Shown here in pieces: positions 1 to 7,742 of a stretch of 64,000 nt of DNA. The first letter of the stretch is position 1. Each line of letters starts with the position of its first letter. The position numbers were made by a program, and so were the translations under genes. A model generated the notes under the pieces. It worked only from the letters and a program-made list of their open reading frames with translations. It was not told the origin of the DNA and searched no databases. The stretch is from Prostheceraeus crozeri (Eukaryota; Platyhelminthes; Polycladida; Euryleptidae), in contig CAJQUW010009193.1 in the NCBI GenBank assembly GCA_907163375.1, positions 1-64,000 on the forward strand, read 5' to 3'.

Positions 1-224
1 CAACGGCATTACTTAAAACATTTCGTTTTAAAGATCTACCGACATTGGGATATGAGAGGTGTTACAACAGATTTCAGTGCACCAAGTATGCTACCTCCAC
101 GTTGGCGGCGAGCGCCGATTGTAAATTTGTCCTCCACCACTTACATAGGAGGGTCGTGAATAAAATGAGGCAGTTGATTCATAGCTCAAAACCCTAAACA
201 TTGTTAGTTACAACTTTGCATGAA
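1..224 (-). pseudogene. Small virion-protein-like fragment downstream of integrase
   Basis: Minus-strand segments in three frames read as a short protein start: a Gly-rich SGGGQIY segment (about 140-120), then RGGSILGALK followed by a hydrophobic run (about 105-40), then RSLKRNVL (about 38-10). A TAG at 38-36 and at least two frameshifts break it, and the window edge cuts it. The Gly-Gly plus amphipathic helix architecture recalls the small minor virion proteins (pVI/PX type) found next to integrase in Polintons and adintoviruses. Assignment is by architecture only. Confidence 0.3.
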
Positions 225-1250
225 TCACTGTCGATCACTTAGATGAAAGATGTCGGCACGACGCATCCAAGAGTTCATACTTGAAGGATAACCAGTCCAT
301 TTAACAAGACACCATTCTTCACCTTGCCGTTTTTTACATCGAATGATTTCTCTACCAAATATTTTCACTTTCAGTGACTACCTCAATCTCATCGCGGTAA
401 AAGCTAACCCTCAATTTCTTCAATATCGTTAATCTTTCAACTGTAGTGGTCGGAGAGTCTTTTTGATTAAATCCTTGATACTGTAAATACTCCTCTGTCC
501 AATTCGGAAGGTACCCTTTAGCAAAAACACTTTTCACTTTTGAGATACGAACTTTATCACCAATTTTCACATCATTTTCACATGAGTGCGTTTACGTTGG
601 AATGATTCGCGTACTTTATCTACATTGTCAGCATTTATATCTACTGGTCTGAGTCCAATAGAACGATGGATAGAGTGATTGTAGGCATGGAGTGTATCTT
701 GTAGAACCTTTGTCCAATTTTGTGTCAAGTTGGCAGTAAAATGTCGCCACAAGCGATTTTTTAATGTGCGATTAAAACGTTCAACGAGTGCAGCTTTATA
801 AGCACTCTTTACACTAAACAACTCAATGTCATGCCTCTCAAATAATTTTCTCACATGCTGATTTTCAAACTCTTTTCCTTGATCACTCTGAATTCTTTTT
901 GGAATCCGACCTTCTCGAAAAATTGTTTGGAATGCTTTTGCTACTCCTTTCCCTTCTTTAGTTTTTAAAGGTTGAGCCCACGCATAACGCGAGAAAATAT
1001 CAATGACGGTTAAAATAAAATTATTGCCCGAGTTATGTTTTGAAATGAGGCAACATCACACAAATCTGCTTGCCACAGTTCATCGATGTCATGAACAATA
1101 TAATGGCGGGTGCGGTACTTCTTTTTCGCTTGTTTGTGGAGTGTATAGGTAGCCTGACCCTTTAACCATCGTTTCACTTGTGATTGTGGAAGACCACTCG
1201 CTTTTGATAATTTCTTGATAGATGCAAATCCTCCGGATGTTTACATCATA
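225..1250 (-). pseudogene. Polinton integrase (rve) with C-terminal chromodomain, broken
   Basis: Pieces in successive frames give an integrase in the right order: a helical zinc/HTH-like N-terminal part (GLPQSQVKRWLKG, about 1195-1155), the catalytic core with first Asp in ELWQAD (about 1080), second Asp in IQSDQGKEFEN (about 890) and Glu in ALVERFNRTLK (about 785), a C-terminal IGDKVRISKVK beta-barrel segment (from 565), and a chromodomain (EEWCLVKWTGYPSS, about 310-265) ending at a TGA at 227-225. Frame breaks lie near 1215-1245, 1036-1045, 565-575 and 350-360. The DDE residues survive, so the inactivation is by frameshift. Integrases of this type insert the element into host DNA, with the chromodomain biasing the target to modified chromatin. 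Confidence 0.85.
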
Positions 1251-1270
1251 ATAGATTGATTTTCAAACGT

Positions 1271-1486
1271 TCAGTCGATGACGACTGACTCTTTTTCCTC
1301 CTTCTCATCTTTTTGTTTTCTTGCCTTTCTACATTTACAACAACTGCAGCATTTAGCTTTAGCGGTTTTGCGATCGTGTTCACCTTGCTTAGGGGTTTCA
1401 TTATGAGAGCTGGCGCAGCAAGTGCAAGTGACAACGACATTCACCTCTGGCGGCTCATTACATGGCAAGCAACACATCTGCTTCAT
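1271..1486 (-). CDS. Cysteine-rich ORF leading into the integrase
   Basis: 71 residues with eleven cysteines in the pairs CCLPC, CTCC and CCSCCKC, followed by a Lys/Glu-rich end. It lies immediately upstream of the integrase frame and may be the remains of its N-terminal extension or a separate small protein; a second frame (1440-1246) overlaps it and ends at the integrase-like LKINLL segment. The cysteine pairs could bind metal, but no standard zinc-finger spacing is seen. Confidence 0.3.
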   Translation of the reverse strand: MKQMCCLPCNEPPEVNVVVTCTCCASSHNETPKQGEHDRKTAKAKCCSCCKCRKARKQKDEKEEKESVVID

Positions 1487-1487
1487 A

Positions 1488-2180
1488 TTAATAGTCTGAG
1501 AACATGTATTTCCTGGGAGGAGCTGTTTTACGTTTTCCTTTTACTAGTTTTAGTGGCGATGTAGATCTACGTCGAGTTCTTCCTCTTGTTTGCTTAGTGA
1601 GTGTGGGAGGGGATGTAGCAGGTGACGTCTTAAACCAGTTTGTTGGCATTTTCATCGTCTGAAGCATTGGAGCAGTAGCCACTGTTGAATCAAGTTCTTT
1701 CAATGTCTCATTATTTAAAGCAAATTTTGGTACATTATGCTTTTTCAATAGTTTAAGAAAGTATGACCAACCAGGTGGAACATAGCCCTGACGGCGCTTT
1801 CTACGTGTCGCATACTGAATCAAGTCTTCATAACGTGAAGCATCAATCACTTTATTATCATCTGTAATGATTTCTCCTCTATCATTTACATTGAGATGGG
1901 GTTCAATACTGTTGAAAAGAGATATGGCATGTGCGCGAGATGCTAAAGGTGTAGCAGTCGATACAGAGTCACGCATCTTATTCTTCAAGTTTTTCAATTG
2001 CTCAACAGTTTCCGATTGTAATAATACAGCACGATGTGGATCTTTGATGTGAACATTTTGCTGATAATCTATTTCTTTCCTATACATTTGATTTGCAAGA
2101 GGTTGCTTTACTTGCTGCATGGCAGTCAATTGTACATATTCATCTTGAGGAATAACGATCATGCGAGAATAAGAACTCAT
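1488..2180 (-). CDS. Uncharacterised 230-residue Polinton protein
   Basis: Intact ORF between the packaging ATPase and the integrase region. The N-terminal half is Gln-rich and probably helical (residues 20-85), followed by a soluble segment with ASRYEDLIQYATRRKRRQG and PPGWSYFLKLLKKHNVPKF, and a Ser/Thr/Pro/Arg-rich disordered tail from about residue 170 with several nuclear-localisation-like clusters (RGRTRRRSTS, KGKRKTAPPRK). No catalytic triad or zinc motif is apparent, so it is not obviously the adenain-type protease. A virion or DNA-associated structural role is possible. I do not recognise the family beyond its place in the block. Confidence 0.5.
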   Translation of the reverse strand: MSSYSRMIVIPQDEYVQLTAMQQVKQPLANQMYRKEIDYQQNVHIKDPHRAVLLQSETVEQLKNLKNKMRDSVSTATPLASRAHAISLFNSIEPHLNVNDRGEIITDDNKVIDASRYEDLIQYATRRKRRQGYVPPGWSYFLKLLKKHNVPKFALNNETLKELDSTVATAPMLQTMKMPTNWFKTSPATSPPTLTKQTRGRTRRRSTSPLKLVKGKRKTAPPRKYMFSDY

Positions 2181-2205
2181 AGTTTGTAGATAATCATGGG
2201 AGTTT

Positions 2206-2841
2206 TCAAAATATCACTTCGAAATCTAAATTCTTCAGGACACTCTTGCGTAAAGTCAATGAATAAGTAACCGTATGGTCTTTCAGTAGCTGCTTGAAAA
2301 ATTTCAATAAGGCTTTTGATCCTCTGGGTGCAACTTGTCGCGCTAAAATTTCAAATTGACTTTTATCTCGCGGATTCTTGAAAATAGCATAATAGTGTGT
2401 ATTCAGGTTTCGTGTACGAGCTTCTTTTCCATCAGGAAACAAATTTTGTGTGATATAGATGATAAAGCACCTTTTATGATGTGCTGCGCGAGTGAACATA
2501 TCTCTAACATCTTTTGAATTCTTACTTTCTTTTAATAAATCATCCAATACAACAACATCATTAGACTGAAGTTTATCCACTGGAATAATTCCTTCATGTC
2601 GAATAAAGTTGCGACTTTGCAATTCCTGAAACAGCGACGGTTGATAAATACCATAACACCAAATCACTCGATTGATAGCTTCCTTAAACAACTCCCTTCT
2701 TTTATCCAATAAATTCAGCGTGAAAACAGTTTTACCTGCATGAGATGGACCTGATACAGTCAGAACTTTATCACATTGAAGTCTGAAATCCATTTTATTA
2801 CTTTGAGATTCAACATTTGCATAATTAACGCTTAGAGCCAA
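2206..2841 (-). CDS. Packaging ATPase (FtsK/HerA superfamily)
   Basis: 211 residues. Walker A is GPSHAGKT at residues 31-38, Walker B is DVVVLDD at 95-101, and a strand ending in ITQN (Gln132) supplies the polar sensor expected in HerA/FtsK-type ATPases. The short length and the GPSHAGKT type of P-loop match the genome-packaging ATPases of Polintons, adintoviruses and adenovirus-like IVa2-analogous proteins, which translocate the DNA genome into the capsid. The ORF is intact, whereas the integrase downstream is broken. Its neighbour upstream is the core protein and downstream is an unknown 230-residue protein. Confidence 0.85.
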   Translation of the reverse strand: MALSVNYANVESQSNKMDFRLQCDKVLTVSGPSHAGKTVFTLNLLDKRRELFKEAINRVIWCYGIYQPSLFQELQSRNFIRHEGIIPVDKLQSNDVVVLDDLLKESKNSKDVRDMFTRAAHHKRCFIIYITQNLFPDGKEARTRNLNTHYYAIFKNPRDKSQFEILARQVAPRGSKALLKFFKQLLKDHTVTYSLTLRKSVLKNLDFEVIF

Positions 2842-3181
2842 AGATATTTACCAATAGGTTGCCCACGGCAGGAGCTATCATTGGAAGTATTGCTGAAAGG
2901 AAACCGCCCTTTTGTGTTAGAGTTTTCCTCTTTCTTTGAAGGGCGACTTTAGGATTGGAGATGAAACGCAATTTCGTAGCATATCGCTTAAGTAACTTTT
3001 GTTGTTTTGGCGCTAACTTCTTCGTCCTCAACTTCCTCACATGAGAAATAATTTCACAAATGAATTTATCGTTAGCATGTCGTATAGCATTGTATCGCTG
3101 ATTTGCTTTCATTCGTCGGAGAGCTTGAATGGCTGAAGAAAACTTTTGACTTTTACGTTTCGTCATTTTACGTTTCGCCAT
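2825..3181 (-). CDS. Small basic virion core protein (PX / adenovirus X-like)
   Basis: 118 residues, very rich in Lys and Arg over residues 1-90, ending in Gly-Gly-Phe-Leu, a roughly 18-residue hydrophobic stretch and a basic FGSKR terminus. Polintons and adintoviruses carry a small protein with this architecture, compared in the literature with adenovirus core protein X, thought to condense the genome in the virion. It overlaps the start of the packaging ATPase by 17 bp, the usual position in these elements. Intact. Confidence 0.65.
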   Translation of the reverse strand: MAKRKMTKRKSQKFSSAIQALRRMKANQRYNAIRHANDKFICEIISHVRKLRTKKLAPKQQKLLKRYATKLRFISNPKVALQRKRKTLTQKGGFLSAILPMIAPAVGNLLVNIFGSKR

Positions 3182-3189
3182 TTTCCGTG

Positions 3190-3561
3190 TTAGTCTTTGC
3201 TAAAACCTATCTTTACCACATTTGCATAGGTACTAACTATTGCGACATAAGTGACACTCGAAATGAGCAATATCACAGTGGTTACATTGCAAAGTTGAAT
3301 GCAATTACGTATGAAACATCGTTGACAAAAAGCATGCTTACATCTCTTGAAGATGCGCTTTTCATTTCCATCCTTTCGCTTACATACATCGCAACACATA
3401 GTTTCACCGTTACTGATGTATATAGCAAGTCTTTTTGAAGATATGAATTTGCTAGCCTTTTCTAAATAATAGACGCATGTACAGAAGGAATATACTTCGA
3501 GAGTGAGCAGACATAGCTCGAAAACCAGTTGTGCTACAATCAAGTACCACTGCATTTTCAA
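3190..3561 (-). CDS. Membrane-anchored RING-like protein (Polinton)
   Basis: 123 residues. Hydrophobic segments at about 5-32 and 94-115 bracket a cysteine cluster at about 56-92: MCCDVC, then RCKHAFCQRCF and further Cys residues. The spacing (Cys-x2-Cys, about a dozen residues, Cys-x-His-x2-Cys-x2-Cys) fits a RING-type zinc finger. The topology suggests a hairpin in a membrane with the RING facing the cytosol, as in viral membrane E3 ligases that redirect host membrane proteins; that role is inference. Start and stop overlap neighbouring genes tightly (4 bp with the gene upstream, 8 bp gap downstream), which supports the call. Confidence 0.5.
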   Translation of the reverse strand: MKMQWYLIVAQLVFELCLLTLEVYSFCTCVYYLEKASKFISSKRLAIYISNGETMCCDVCKRKDGNEKRIFKRCKHAFCQRCFIRNCIQLCNVTTVILLISSVTYVAIVSTYANVVKIGFSKD

Positions 3562-3968
3562 TTTTTCTTTATGGAAAGTTGAATGTGAATATCTGAAATC
3601 GCTTCAATCACTAGACTGCTACCATGATGGTTAAATGCGTTAAGACGTTCAGCAATTTTTATCATATGTCTTTTAAAAAATTCTTCGGGGTGATCTACCA
3701 CTTCCATTGAATAAGAAGCAAAATGGAAAGAGCGACTTTCCACCTCTTCCTTTCCAAAATGACTAAACTTAATTTTCGCAACTAATCGCGCCATGATAAT
3801 GCTATCAGAGAATGTATTCATTAACTCTAGAAATAGAGTGCTAGCATCATCGACCACTGCTTCGATGTCGGTCTCATCTTTATGAAAATTTATCACATAA
3901 TCTTGAACAGCTCCTTTAAAACTTTGCCTATAAAAATGTAATGTTCCGAAGTCTTTAGAGAAAGACAT
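3558..3968 (-). CDS. Uncharacterised 136-residue Polinton protein
   Basis: Intact ORF with a Met-Ser-Phe-Ser-Lys start, overlapping the next gene by 4 bases (stop/start overlap), which supports both ends. Composition is ordinary and soluble: no membrane segment and no cysteine motif. Two segments look conserved in style: MARLVAKIKFSHFG in the middle and NHHGSSLVIEAISDIHIQL near the C terminus. The latter resembles the region before the exonuclease domain of protein-primed polymerase B proteins (a Gly-Ser-x-hydrophobic turn followed by a long strand). That resemblance is a weak inference; the protein could equally be a family of its own. Confidence 0.45.
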   Translation of the reverse strand: MSFSKDFGTLHFYRQSFKGAVQDYVINFHKDETDIEAVVDDASTLFLELMNTFSDSIIMARLVAKIKFSHFGKEEVESRSFHFASYSMEVVDHPEEFFKRHMIKIAERLNAFNHHGSSLVIEAISDIHIQLSIKKN

Positions 3969-4054
3969 GATCGCCCTTTATCTAACCCATCCATTGCATG
4001 AAAACAACAACTCTCTCATAGTAACATTTATTGAATAACGGTAACAAGCATGCA

Positions 4055-4585
4055 TTATAAATCAATGGTTTGAAAGAGATAAAATAGATACAGCTGGTAA
4101 CTATCATACAGCGAGCAATGATAACCATACAGGACTTTGGCAGTGTTGAGGTAAGGAGGAAAGAAGCATTGGTTATGAACGTAGCTACTACAACGAACAG
4201 ACAAAATAGGAACACACAAATCCTTAAAACGTTTCGTGACTTCATGGTAGTGTTGATTCACTCTACTATCCCAAGGCGGGAGCAAAATATCATCAATGAT
4301 TAGATTGGGAAATACTTTCCTCTCCTTACCAGGATTATTACAAAAGATGCGTATAACATTGAAAGCAGCTAACCATCGTTTAAAGTCAATAAGAAGAGCA
4401 CTCTCACAAGAAAAGCCATAGTCTTGCAAATATTTCAGATTAAGTCCATGAATGTGTTTTCTCGCCCATTGATCAACATTGGGATCGCAGTTGGCATGTT
4501 GATGATAGACACTGACAATCTGATATGTCCAATTGTTCATAGCAATAGCACTGAGCTCCTGTACAGGTTCACCCTCACAATCCAT
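4055..4585 (-). CDS. DEDD-type 3'-5' exonuclease-like protein
   Basis: 176 residues beginning with Asp2-Cys-Glu4 followed by PVQELSAI, which matches motif I of DEDD (RNase H-fold) exonucleases (Asp-x-Glu, then a strand ending in Ala-Ile). A HIHGLNL segment, a RIFCNNPGKE segment and a later WDSRVNQHYHEV segment fall where the further acidic and His motifs would be, but I cannot assign every catalytic residue. The last 30 residues are aromatic and Leu-rich. An overlapping hydrophobic frame (4245-3982) is probably a shadow. It lies between two RING genes in the Polinton block. Nuclease activity is inferred; it may be a catalytically altered relative of host exonucleases or Maelstrom-type domains. 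Confidence 0.45.
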   Translation of the reverse strand: MDCEGEPVQELSAIAMNNWTYQIVSVYHQHANCDPNVDQWARKHIHGLNLKYLQDYGFSCESALLIDFKRWLAAFNVIRIFCNNPGKERKVFPNLIIDDILLPPWDSRVNQHYHEVTKRFKDLCVPILSVRCSSYVHNQCFFPPYLNTAKVLYGYHCSLYDSYQLYLFYLFQTIDL

Positions 4586-4637
4586 AAAAATGATGATAGA
4601 AGCCTAAAACGGAAATTTACACATCTAAGGAAACGAT

Positions 4638-4886
4638 CTATAACATATTACAAAATGAAGAATTACATCGATGCTTTTCACGACAAAATACACAAATGAT
4701 ATGATGGCAACGAAGAAGTAAAATGTATCTAATAAGACCACGTCTACGACACTCAAAGCACATAAGCGAATTGTCATAGGGTAGAGTTAGGAAAGGACTA
4801 GTACTTCTCCTTCTTTGATTTGCGTTTTGATGCAGCATTCTTCTCCGACTTGCGCTTCGTACCACTGCTGTTAAGGATTTGATCAA
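4638..4886 (-). CDS. RING-type zinc-finger protein (Polinton)
   Basis: 82 residues. The C-terminal half holds a compact RING-like pattern: CFEC around residues 43-46, then RCHHIICVFC (Cys-x-His-x3-Cys-x2-Cys) and further cysteines, consistent with a C3HC4-type cross-brace. The first 40 residues are Arg/Ser-rich and overlap the 3' end of the preceding gene in another frame, so the true start may lie further in or be reached by splicing. RING proteins of this size in dsDNA viruses are usually E3 ubiquitin ligases acting on host proteins; that role is inferred from the fold only. A second, membrane-anchored RING gene lies 1 kb downstream. Confidence 0.5.
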   Translation of the reverse strand: MIKSLTAVVRSASRRRMLHQNANQRRRSTSPFLTLPYDNSLMCFECRRRGLIRYILLLRCHHIICVFCREKHRCNSSFCNML

Positions 4887-5569
4887 TTATGTCATCCACG
4901 TTGGGTGGTTTTGGAATATATAGGATGGATTCCATATGCATGGAGAGAGAGGCTATTTTATTATCCTTGTGTCGACCATAATATAGCCCATTCACTTTGA
5001 AAAGGATACCCCAAGTACCTTCTCCGAGCTCATCACATCTGATGGGTATTGAATGATCTCCATCCTTCTTATAGTAAGTACACTAATGTGATACTGGTAG
5101 GCAAATGTGATTACCATCCCAAATCTTTCTATTGAGAGTATCCTTGTCATCTCTCGCCTTCCACTCTTGAGCTAGAGGAGTAGGAATGTCCATATTTAAT
5201 GTCACGTACTCCTCAATAATATCAAGTTGGTGGCGAATGTACGGACTCACGGGGATCAGTATGTAGTCCCCATACTGATTGCGCATTATCTTGACATCCG
5301 TGGAGAGCATTCCCGTTGGAGTACTACGCTATGATCGTCATAACGCAAGACTTGTTTAAATTTACGCTGTAGCGGTGTAGGATTATGTACCTTGGTTGTG
5401 TCTTCCACTGGCCTCAGTTGTAGATGATCTGATCGTAGCGAACCTTGTAACGTTTGACCGCCATTTTGTCCTACTAGTGCAGCAGATGGAGTAGATGCCT
5501 GAAAATGAAAAAAGATTGTATTAAGTTTACGTTCAAGGGAGGAGAGGGAGGAAAGTAGCGACTTACCAT
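4798..5569 (-). pseudogene. First Polinton gene: spliced start, unknown protein with basic tail, broken
   Basis: The start codon (5569-5567) is followed directly by GTAAGT; an intron of 68 bp (5566-5499) ends in a pyrimidine tract plus TTTTCAG, so exon 1 contributes only the ATG. Exon 2 runs to 4798. Two lesions break it: a frameshift near 5305-5312 and an in-frame TAG at 5085-5083, after which the same frame stays open to 4798. The product would be about 250 residues, with a Ser/Ala-rich start, a middle containing a DYILIPVSPYIRHQL stretch and a Lys/Arg/Ser-rich tail (KRKSKKEKY at the end) that looks like a nuclear or nucleic-acid-binding tail. I do not recognise the family. Its promoter-proximal place suggests an early or DNA-binding role (inference). 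Confidence 0.55.
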
Positions 5570-5671
5570 TTTAGTTGGATAATAGAATAGGGAACTAGAG
5601 AGAGAGAAAATGTGCGTCCGTCACTCGTGTGATTCAACGATGGAATGATTCTCACTGTGGAAGGCTCGCTA

Positions 5672-5679
5672 TTTATATA
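5672..5679 (-). promoter_or_regulatory. TATA box of the Polinton minus-strand gene block
   Basis: On the minus strand a TATATAAA box lies about 100 bp upstream of the first start codon (5569-5567). It sits at the outer edge of the gene block, as expected for a promoter near the element terminus driving all downstream minus-strand genes. A pyrimidine-rich CTCTCTCT stretch lies between the box and the ATG. Confidence 0.6.
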
Positions 5680-5719
5680 GAAATGCTTGATTCTCATTGG
5701 ATGATGATCCTCATTGGAC

Positions 5720-7060
5720 AATAACATCAAGTTGATTCCAAATCTGAAATCCGTTTTCCAATCCGATGCTTCGTTTTGGCGCTACAGGCCAAAACGTCCC
5801 AAATTCTAACTCTGTCGTTTTTCGCCAATGTCCCAAAATCTTAAATGGCGTCTCACATCTAAACGAAGACAGATATGAACAAGCCGTTTGTTTCACTGAA
5901 TTTGTCTCACTCTTAGCTTTCAAACGAGCTATGGCACGACAAAATCCGTCCACTGGAAGCCAAAATCGAAGCCAGCTCTCCCGAGGGGGGGGGGGGTCGG
6001 GGTAGGGGTAGGGTGGGAAAAACTTGTCGACCTAACTTTTGACGAGAAAGACGATGCTAGCACTGGCGCATCGAATTTCGACACTTTGGAAAAAATTTTT
6101 CATTTTTACCGTACACAGTCACTCTGACACTTAGGATTTTTTCAACCCTTCCTAAAATCTTGTAACCGCTCTAACTTTTGAACGGCTGATCGGATTGACT
6201 CGCGCCAAAAAATGTCATAGGTTAGTTTTTCATCCTCTTTCGAATGCAACCCGAACGAACAAAATCCGTCCACTAGAAGCCGAGATAGCAGCTAGCTCTC
6301 CCGGGGGGGGTAAGGGGGGGTAGGGGTAAGGTGGGAAAAACTTGTCGACCTAACTTTTGACGAGGAAGACGATGGTAGCACTGGCGCATCGAAATTCGAC
6401 ACTTTTGAAAAATTTTTTCATTTTTACCGTACACAGTCACTCTGACACTTAGGATTTTTTCAACCTTTCCTAAAATCTTGTAACCGCTCTAACTTTTGAA
6501 CGGCTGATCGGATTGACTCGCGCCAAAAAATGTCATAGGTTAGTTTTTATCCTCTTTCGAATGCAACCCGAACGAACAAAATCCGTCCACTAGAAGCCGA
6601 GATAGCAGCTAGCTCTCCCGGGCGGGGTAGGGGGGTAGGGTGGGAAAAACTTGTCGACCTAACTTTTGACGAGAAAGACGATGGTAGCACTGGCGCATCG
6701 AAATTCGACACTTTGGAAAAAAATTTTCATTTTTACCGTACACAGTCACTCTGACACTTAGGATTTTTTCTACCTTTCCTAAAATCTTGTAACCGCTCTA
6801 ACTTTTGAACGGCTGATCGGATTGACTCGCGCCAAAAAATGTCATAGGTTAGTTTTTCATCCTCTTTCGAATGCAACCCGAACGAACAAAATCCGTCCAC
6901 TAGAAGCCGCGATAGCAGCTAGCTCTCCCGGGGGGGGTAGGGGGGCAGGGTGGGAAAAACTTGTCGACCTAACTTTTGACGAGAAAGACGATGGTAGCAC
7001 TGGCGCATCGAAATTCGACACTTTGGATTTCCTCCCACCCTACCCCCCCCCGGGATTGGA
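5720..7060. repeat. About 315-bp tandem satellite with G-runs, four diverged units
   Basis: Unit boundaries recur at the AAAATCCGTCC sequence at 5941, 6261, 6578 and 6888, giving periods of 320, 317 and 310 bp; the region before 5941 is a more diverged, partial unit. Each unit contains a G-run with GGGGTAGGG (5983-6012, 6302-6333, 6619-6640, 6929-6950), then a conserved AAACTTGTCGACCTAAC block, a TTTACCGTACACAGTCACTC block and a CTGATCGGATTGACTCGCG block. The last unit is cut at about 7026 and joined to a C-rich reverse complement of the G-run. Open frames through it are accidental. It abuts the Polinton end. Confidence 0.85.
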
Positions 7061-7189
7061 AAAACTTGTTGAGACCATTTTTGACGAGGAAGACGATGGA
7101 CACCACGTTCACCAGGCCGGCACACCACGTCCACCAGGCCGGCACCCAAGCCCACCCGGGCGGCACAACACCCCAGGACAGGGAGGAGG

Positions 7190-7365
7190 AGGAGGAAGAG
7201 AGGAGGGGGGTAGGGGTAGGGGGGTAGGGTGGGGGTAGGGGGGGTAGGGGTAGGGTAGGGGGGTGGGGTGGTTAGGGGGTGGTTGGGGGGTAGGGGGGGT
7301 AGGGGTAGGGGGGTAGGGGTAGGGGTAGCGGGGTAGGGGGTAGGGGGGGTAGGGTGGGAAACGGC
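7190..7365 (+). repeat. G-rich (GGGGTA)n tract, G-quadruplex-prone
   Basis: About 175 bp built almost only from GGGTA, GGGGTA and longer G-runs on the plus strand, with dozens of runs of three or more G. It follows the degenerate end of the satellite, whose own G-runs are the same motif, so it looks like local expansion of that motif. It resembles TTAGGG-type telomere repeats only loosely (a single TTAGGGG occurs), so I do not call it an interstitial telomere. Confidence 0.7.
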
Positions 7366-7397
7366 CGCCATCTTGCGCTATCTGGTGTTTGTCACTT

Positions 7398-7530
7398 GCT
7401 TACTACTGTGCTTGCTCTGAACATTTTTCCGATAGCGACAATACATCAAACAGGAAGTCGATATTTTCAAAAGGGTTATGTAAAGCAAAACCACAGTATT
7501 TCTTAAAAGATGGAGTTTTTCCGTTGTTGA
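7398..7530 (+). pseudogene. THAP-type zinc-finger fragment
   Basis: The plus frame reads CACSEHFSDSD, a Lys/Gln-rich stretch and then YFLKDGVFPLLN. A Cys-x-x-His-Phe pair followed about 25 residues later by Leu-Lys-x-Gly-x-x-Pro is the C-terminal half of a THAP DNA-binding domain (the C2CH zinc ligands and the AVPT-like box). The N-terminal half with the first two cysteines is missing, replaced by the G-rich tract. THAP domains occur in host transcription factors and in P-element transposases, and I cannot tell which this was. The frame stays open to 7640. Confidence 0.4.
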
Positions 7531-7644
7531 ACCAGGCACGAAAAGGACAGGCTGCAAAACTTCCACTGAGAAAATCTCGCTCTGTTGGTCACATCTTACG
7601 GTGTACCTTTTGTCACGATTCGTACATCGACCTGTACTAACCCT

Positions 7645-7742
7645 CCGGTGAAAAAAAAAACTGTCGGGATCTGTCGGTCAATTGTCGGGCAGCCGGCTTC
7701 CCGACAACGGACCGACAGATCCCGACAGTTTTTTTTCACCGG
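7645..7742. repeat. 98-bp near-perfect palindrome (foldback MITE)
   Basis: Left arm 7645-7689 and right arm 7699-7742 are reverse complements apart from a few bases near the centre, each starting CCGGTG, an A-run and CTGTCGGGATCTGTCGG. The loop is about 10 bp. It would form a strong hairpin. No clear target duplication is seen. It separates two open plus-strand segments (before 7640 and after 7743), which suggests insertion into an older coding sequence. Confidence 0.75.

Larger units (their letters stand above)
1..5700 (-). mobile_element. Polinton/Maverick (adintovirus-like) element, terminal part
   Basis: A compact block of at least ten minus-strand genes with little or no spacing, several overlapping by a few bases. 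Three diagnostic proteins are present: an FtsK/HerA-type packaging ATPase, a retroviral-type integrase with a C-terminal chromodomain, and a small basic core protein ending in a Gly-Gly plus hydrophobic stretch. Together these define Polinton/adintovirus-like integrated dsDNA viruses. DNA polymerase B, major and minor capsid and protease genes are not seen and would lie beyond the left edge. The right boundary is inferred from the terminal promoter near 5675 and the start of satellite DNA after about 5720; no terminal inverted repeat could be checked because the other end is outside the window. Mixed state: several ORFs are intact while others carry frameshifts, so this is a recently inserted but decaying copy. 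Confidence 0.85.

Noticed and set aside
3982..4245. Hydrophobic 87-codon frame on the minus strand
   Set aside because: It lies almost wholly inside the exonuclease-like ORF in another frame; hydrophobicity can arise from the T-rich composition. Not excluded but not supported.
7190..7365. Interstitial telomere
   Set aside because: The motif is mostly GGGGTA with variable G-runs, not a regular TTAGGG array, and it grades into the satellite's own G-run.
6822..7371. Long proline/glycine-rich ORFs on both strands (up to 150 codons)
   Set aside because: They are translations of the G-run satellite and the GGGGTA tract; their periodicity follows the DNA repeat and both strands are open for the same reason.
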